From: Sclerotiophoma versabilis
Taxonomy: Eukaryota > Ascomycota > Dothideomycetes > Pleosporales > Didymellaceae
Length of the DNA stretch: 64,000 nt
Assembly (NCBI GenBank): GCA_012274445.1
Contig: JAAROD010000004.1
Span: 372,001-436,000 of the forward strand
Direction: 5' to 3'
A program made the translations under genes and the position numbers. Below, piece by piece: positions 62,755 through 64,000 of the stretch. Every line of letters begins with the position of its first letter. Position 1 is the first letter of the stretch. The notes below the pieces were generated by a model that searched no databases, had not been told where the DNA came from, and saw nothing but the letters and a program-made list of their open reading frames with translations.

Positions 62755-64000
62755 CTAGAACATACCGTCGATCTCCCCGGTCTCGGTGTCAACATCGATG
62801 TTGAGGTAACCAGGAGCGGTAGGCAGACCAGGAATAGTCTGGATGTCAGCAGCCAGGGCATACAAGTAGCCCGCACCAGCCGCCATTCTCACATCGCGGA
62901 TAGGTACAGTGAAGCCTTCTGGCGCACCCTTGAGCGCCGGGTCGTGCGAAAGCGAGTACTGCGTCTTCGCCACGCAGATAGGCAAGTTTCCGAGGCCCTG
63001 CTTGGTGTACGTATCGACCTTCTTCTGTGCGAGCTCGCTGAATTCAACAGCGCTGGCGCCGTACATCTTCTTCGCAATCTCCTCCATGCGCTCCTGCACG
63101 GTGTTGTCGAGGCTGTACAGCAGCTTGAAGTCTTTGGGCTGCGCGGAGGCCTTGATGATGCCCTCTGCGAGATCCTTGGCGCCCTTTCCGCCCTCGGCGA
63201 AGTGGTTCGCGGGAATAGCATCTTCGGCACCAGCGGCGAGGGACTCCTCACGGATGACTTGGATTTCAGCCTCGGTGTCTGTGGAGAACTTGTTGATAGC
63301 GACGACGACAGGGACGCCGTACGAGCGTGCATTGGCGATATGCTTCTTCAGATTAATGCAGCCCTTGCGCAGCATGTCGATGTTCTCGGTGCGGTAGCAT
63401 TCCTGGAGCTGAGCGCCGGGCTTGATATCGGGACCGCCGCCGTGGACCTTGAGGGCGCGGACTGTGGCAACGATAACGACAGTGTCGGGCACGAGGCCGG
63501 AGGAGCGGCACTTGATGTTGAAGAAGCGCTCACCCCCCATGGTAAAGTCGAAGCCGGCTTCTGTGACAACGAAACCGGTCTTCTCGTCGTGATTCTCGCC
63601 AGCCTCGGTACCCGCCAGCTTAAGAGCAAGCTTGTCAGCAAGGACAGACGAAGCACCAATAGAGATGTTGGCGAAGGGGCCGGCGTGAACGAAGACGGGG
63701 GTTCCTTCGAGCGTCTGCATCATGTTGGGCTTGATGGCATCGCGGAGGAGGGCGGTCAGTGCACCACCAGCACCGATGTCGTCGCAGGTAACTGGGTCAC
63801 CGCTGCGGGAGCTGGCGACAACCATGCGGCCGAGACGCTCGCGGAGATCGGCAAGGTCGTTGCTGAGCGCGAGGATGGCCATACATTCACTGGCAACAGA
63901 GATATCGAAGCCGGTCTCGCGGGTCTGGCCCTTCTCAGTGGGTGCCTGGCCGATAGTGATGCCTCGCAAATGCCTGTCGTTGACATCCAAGACACGGCGC
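62755..64000 (-). CDS. C1-tetrahydrofolate synthase, formate-THF ligase domain (5' end outside window)
   Basis: The last 415 codons of a large gene whose start lies beyond 64000; the frame is open to the right edge. The visible part is the formyltetrahydrofolate synthetase domain of the trifunctional enzyme: ETGFDISVASECMAILAL, then EAGFDFTMGGERFFNIKCR and the KVHGGGP loop, a VVVAINKF strand and the C-terminal MAAGAGYLYALAADI region, finishing with INVD-type NIDVDTETGEIDG. It activates formate on THF for purine, thymidylate and methionine metabolism. The mitochondrial versus cytosolic form cannot be told without the N-terminus. The stop is at 62755-62757. Confidence 0.95.
   Translation of the reverse strand, partial: RRVLDVNDRHLRGITIGQAPTEKGQTRETGFDISVASECMAILALSNDLADLRERLGRMVVASSRSGDPVTCDDIGAGGALTALLRDAIKPNMMQTLEGTPVFVHAGPFANISIGASSVLADKLALKLAGTEAGENHDEKTGFVVTEAGFDFTMGGERFFNIKCRSSGLVPDTVVIVATVRALKVHGGGPDIKPGAQLQECYRTENIDMLRKGCINLKKHIANARSYGVPVVVAINKFSTDTEAEIQVIREESLAAGAEDAIPANHFAEGGKGAKDLAEGIIKASAQPKDFKLLYSLDNTVQERMEEIAKKMYGASAVEFSELAQKKVDTYTKQGLGNLPICVAKTQYSLSHDPALKGAPEGFTVPIRDVRMAAGAGYLYALAADIQTIPGLPTAPGYLNIDVDTETGEIDGMF

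Noticed and set aside
1..64000. CRISPR array, rRNA operon, telomere repeat or replication origin
   Set aside because: No regularly spaced repeats, rRNA sequence or telomeric tandem units were seen.

Overview
The window is nuclear DNA from a filamentous ascomycete (Pezizomycotina). The evidence is short 44-105 bp introns with GTRNGT donors and CTAAC-like branch points, a fused pentafunctional AROM polypeptide, a HET-domain protein, a fungal-specific transcription factor domain and an intron-containing tRNA-Glu. A Dothideomycete is my guess for the class, but nothing in the window proves it. Many of the longest open frames begin at TTG, GTG or CTG, so I moved starts to the first well-placed ATG and built splice models by hand.

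Layout. 1-2.0 kb: no gene seen. 2.0-9.7 kb: a TmpA-like transmembrane oxidoreductase, a divergent pair of a PRELI/Ups1-like mitochondrial lipid transfer protein and cytosolic tryptophanyl-tRNA synthetase, and a sugar (alpha-glucoside type) MFS transporter with two introns. 10.1-15.1 kb: a sulfotransferase-like P-loop gene broken by one in-frame TAG, then a seven-exon C2H2 transcription factor. 15.1-21.6 kb: a gene-poor stretch. 21.6-29.8 kb: one or two small unknown proteins, AROM (five shikimate pathway activities), a divergent pyroglutamyl-peptidase-like gene and a small GPI-anchored protein.

31.4-45.9 kb is the accessory part. It holds a degenerate Ty3-type integrase remnant, a six-cysteine secreted protein and an array of paralogous genes: two PD-(D/E)XK-nuclease-like proteins and three protein-kinase-like proteins. 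One nuclease-like/kinase-like pair looks intact. The other nuclease-like gene, one kinase with a frameshift and one kinase reduced to its C-lobe are broken. A lipocalin-like gene lies inside the array; a four-pass membrane protein, a HET-domain protein and an NmrA-like protein follow.

46.5-64 kb: a DUF1772-type membrane protein, a divergent housekeeping pair (a UBE2O-like E2 enzyme and COG8), an AAAP-family amino acid permease, a small catabolic-looking cluster (metallo-beta-lactamase-fold hydrolase, 3-hydroxyisobutyrate-dehydrogenase-like enzyme, carboxymuconolactone-decarboxylase-like protein), tRNA-Glu(CTC) and the 3' end of C1-tetrahydrofolate synthase, which runs off the right edge.

Amino acid and translation metabolism recur (aroM, tryptophanyl-tRNA synthetase, amino acid permease), and the first two each have a TGACTCA cross-pathway-control-type site upstream. 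The most interesting structure is the nuclease-like/kinase-like array at 32.8-41.1 kb. It recalls the nuclease plus kinase domain combination of fungal spore-killer (Spok) and Crinkler-type effector proteins, but as separate neighbouring genes. That link is inference.
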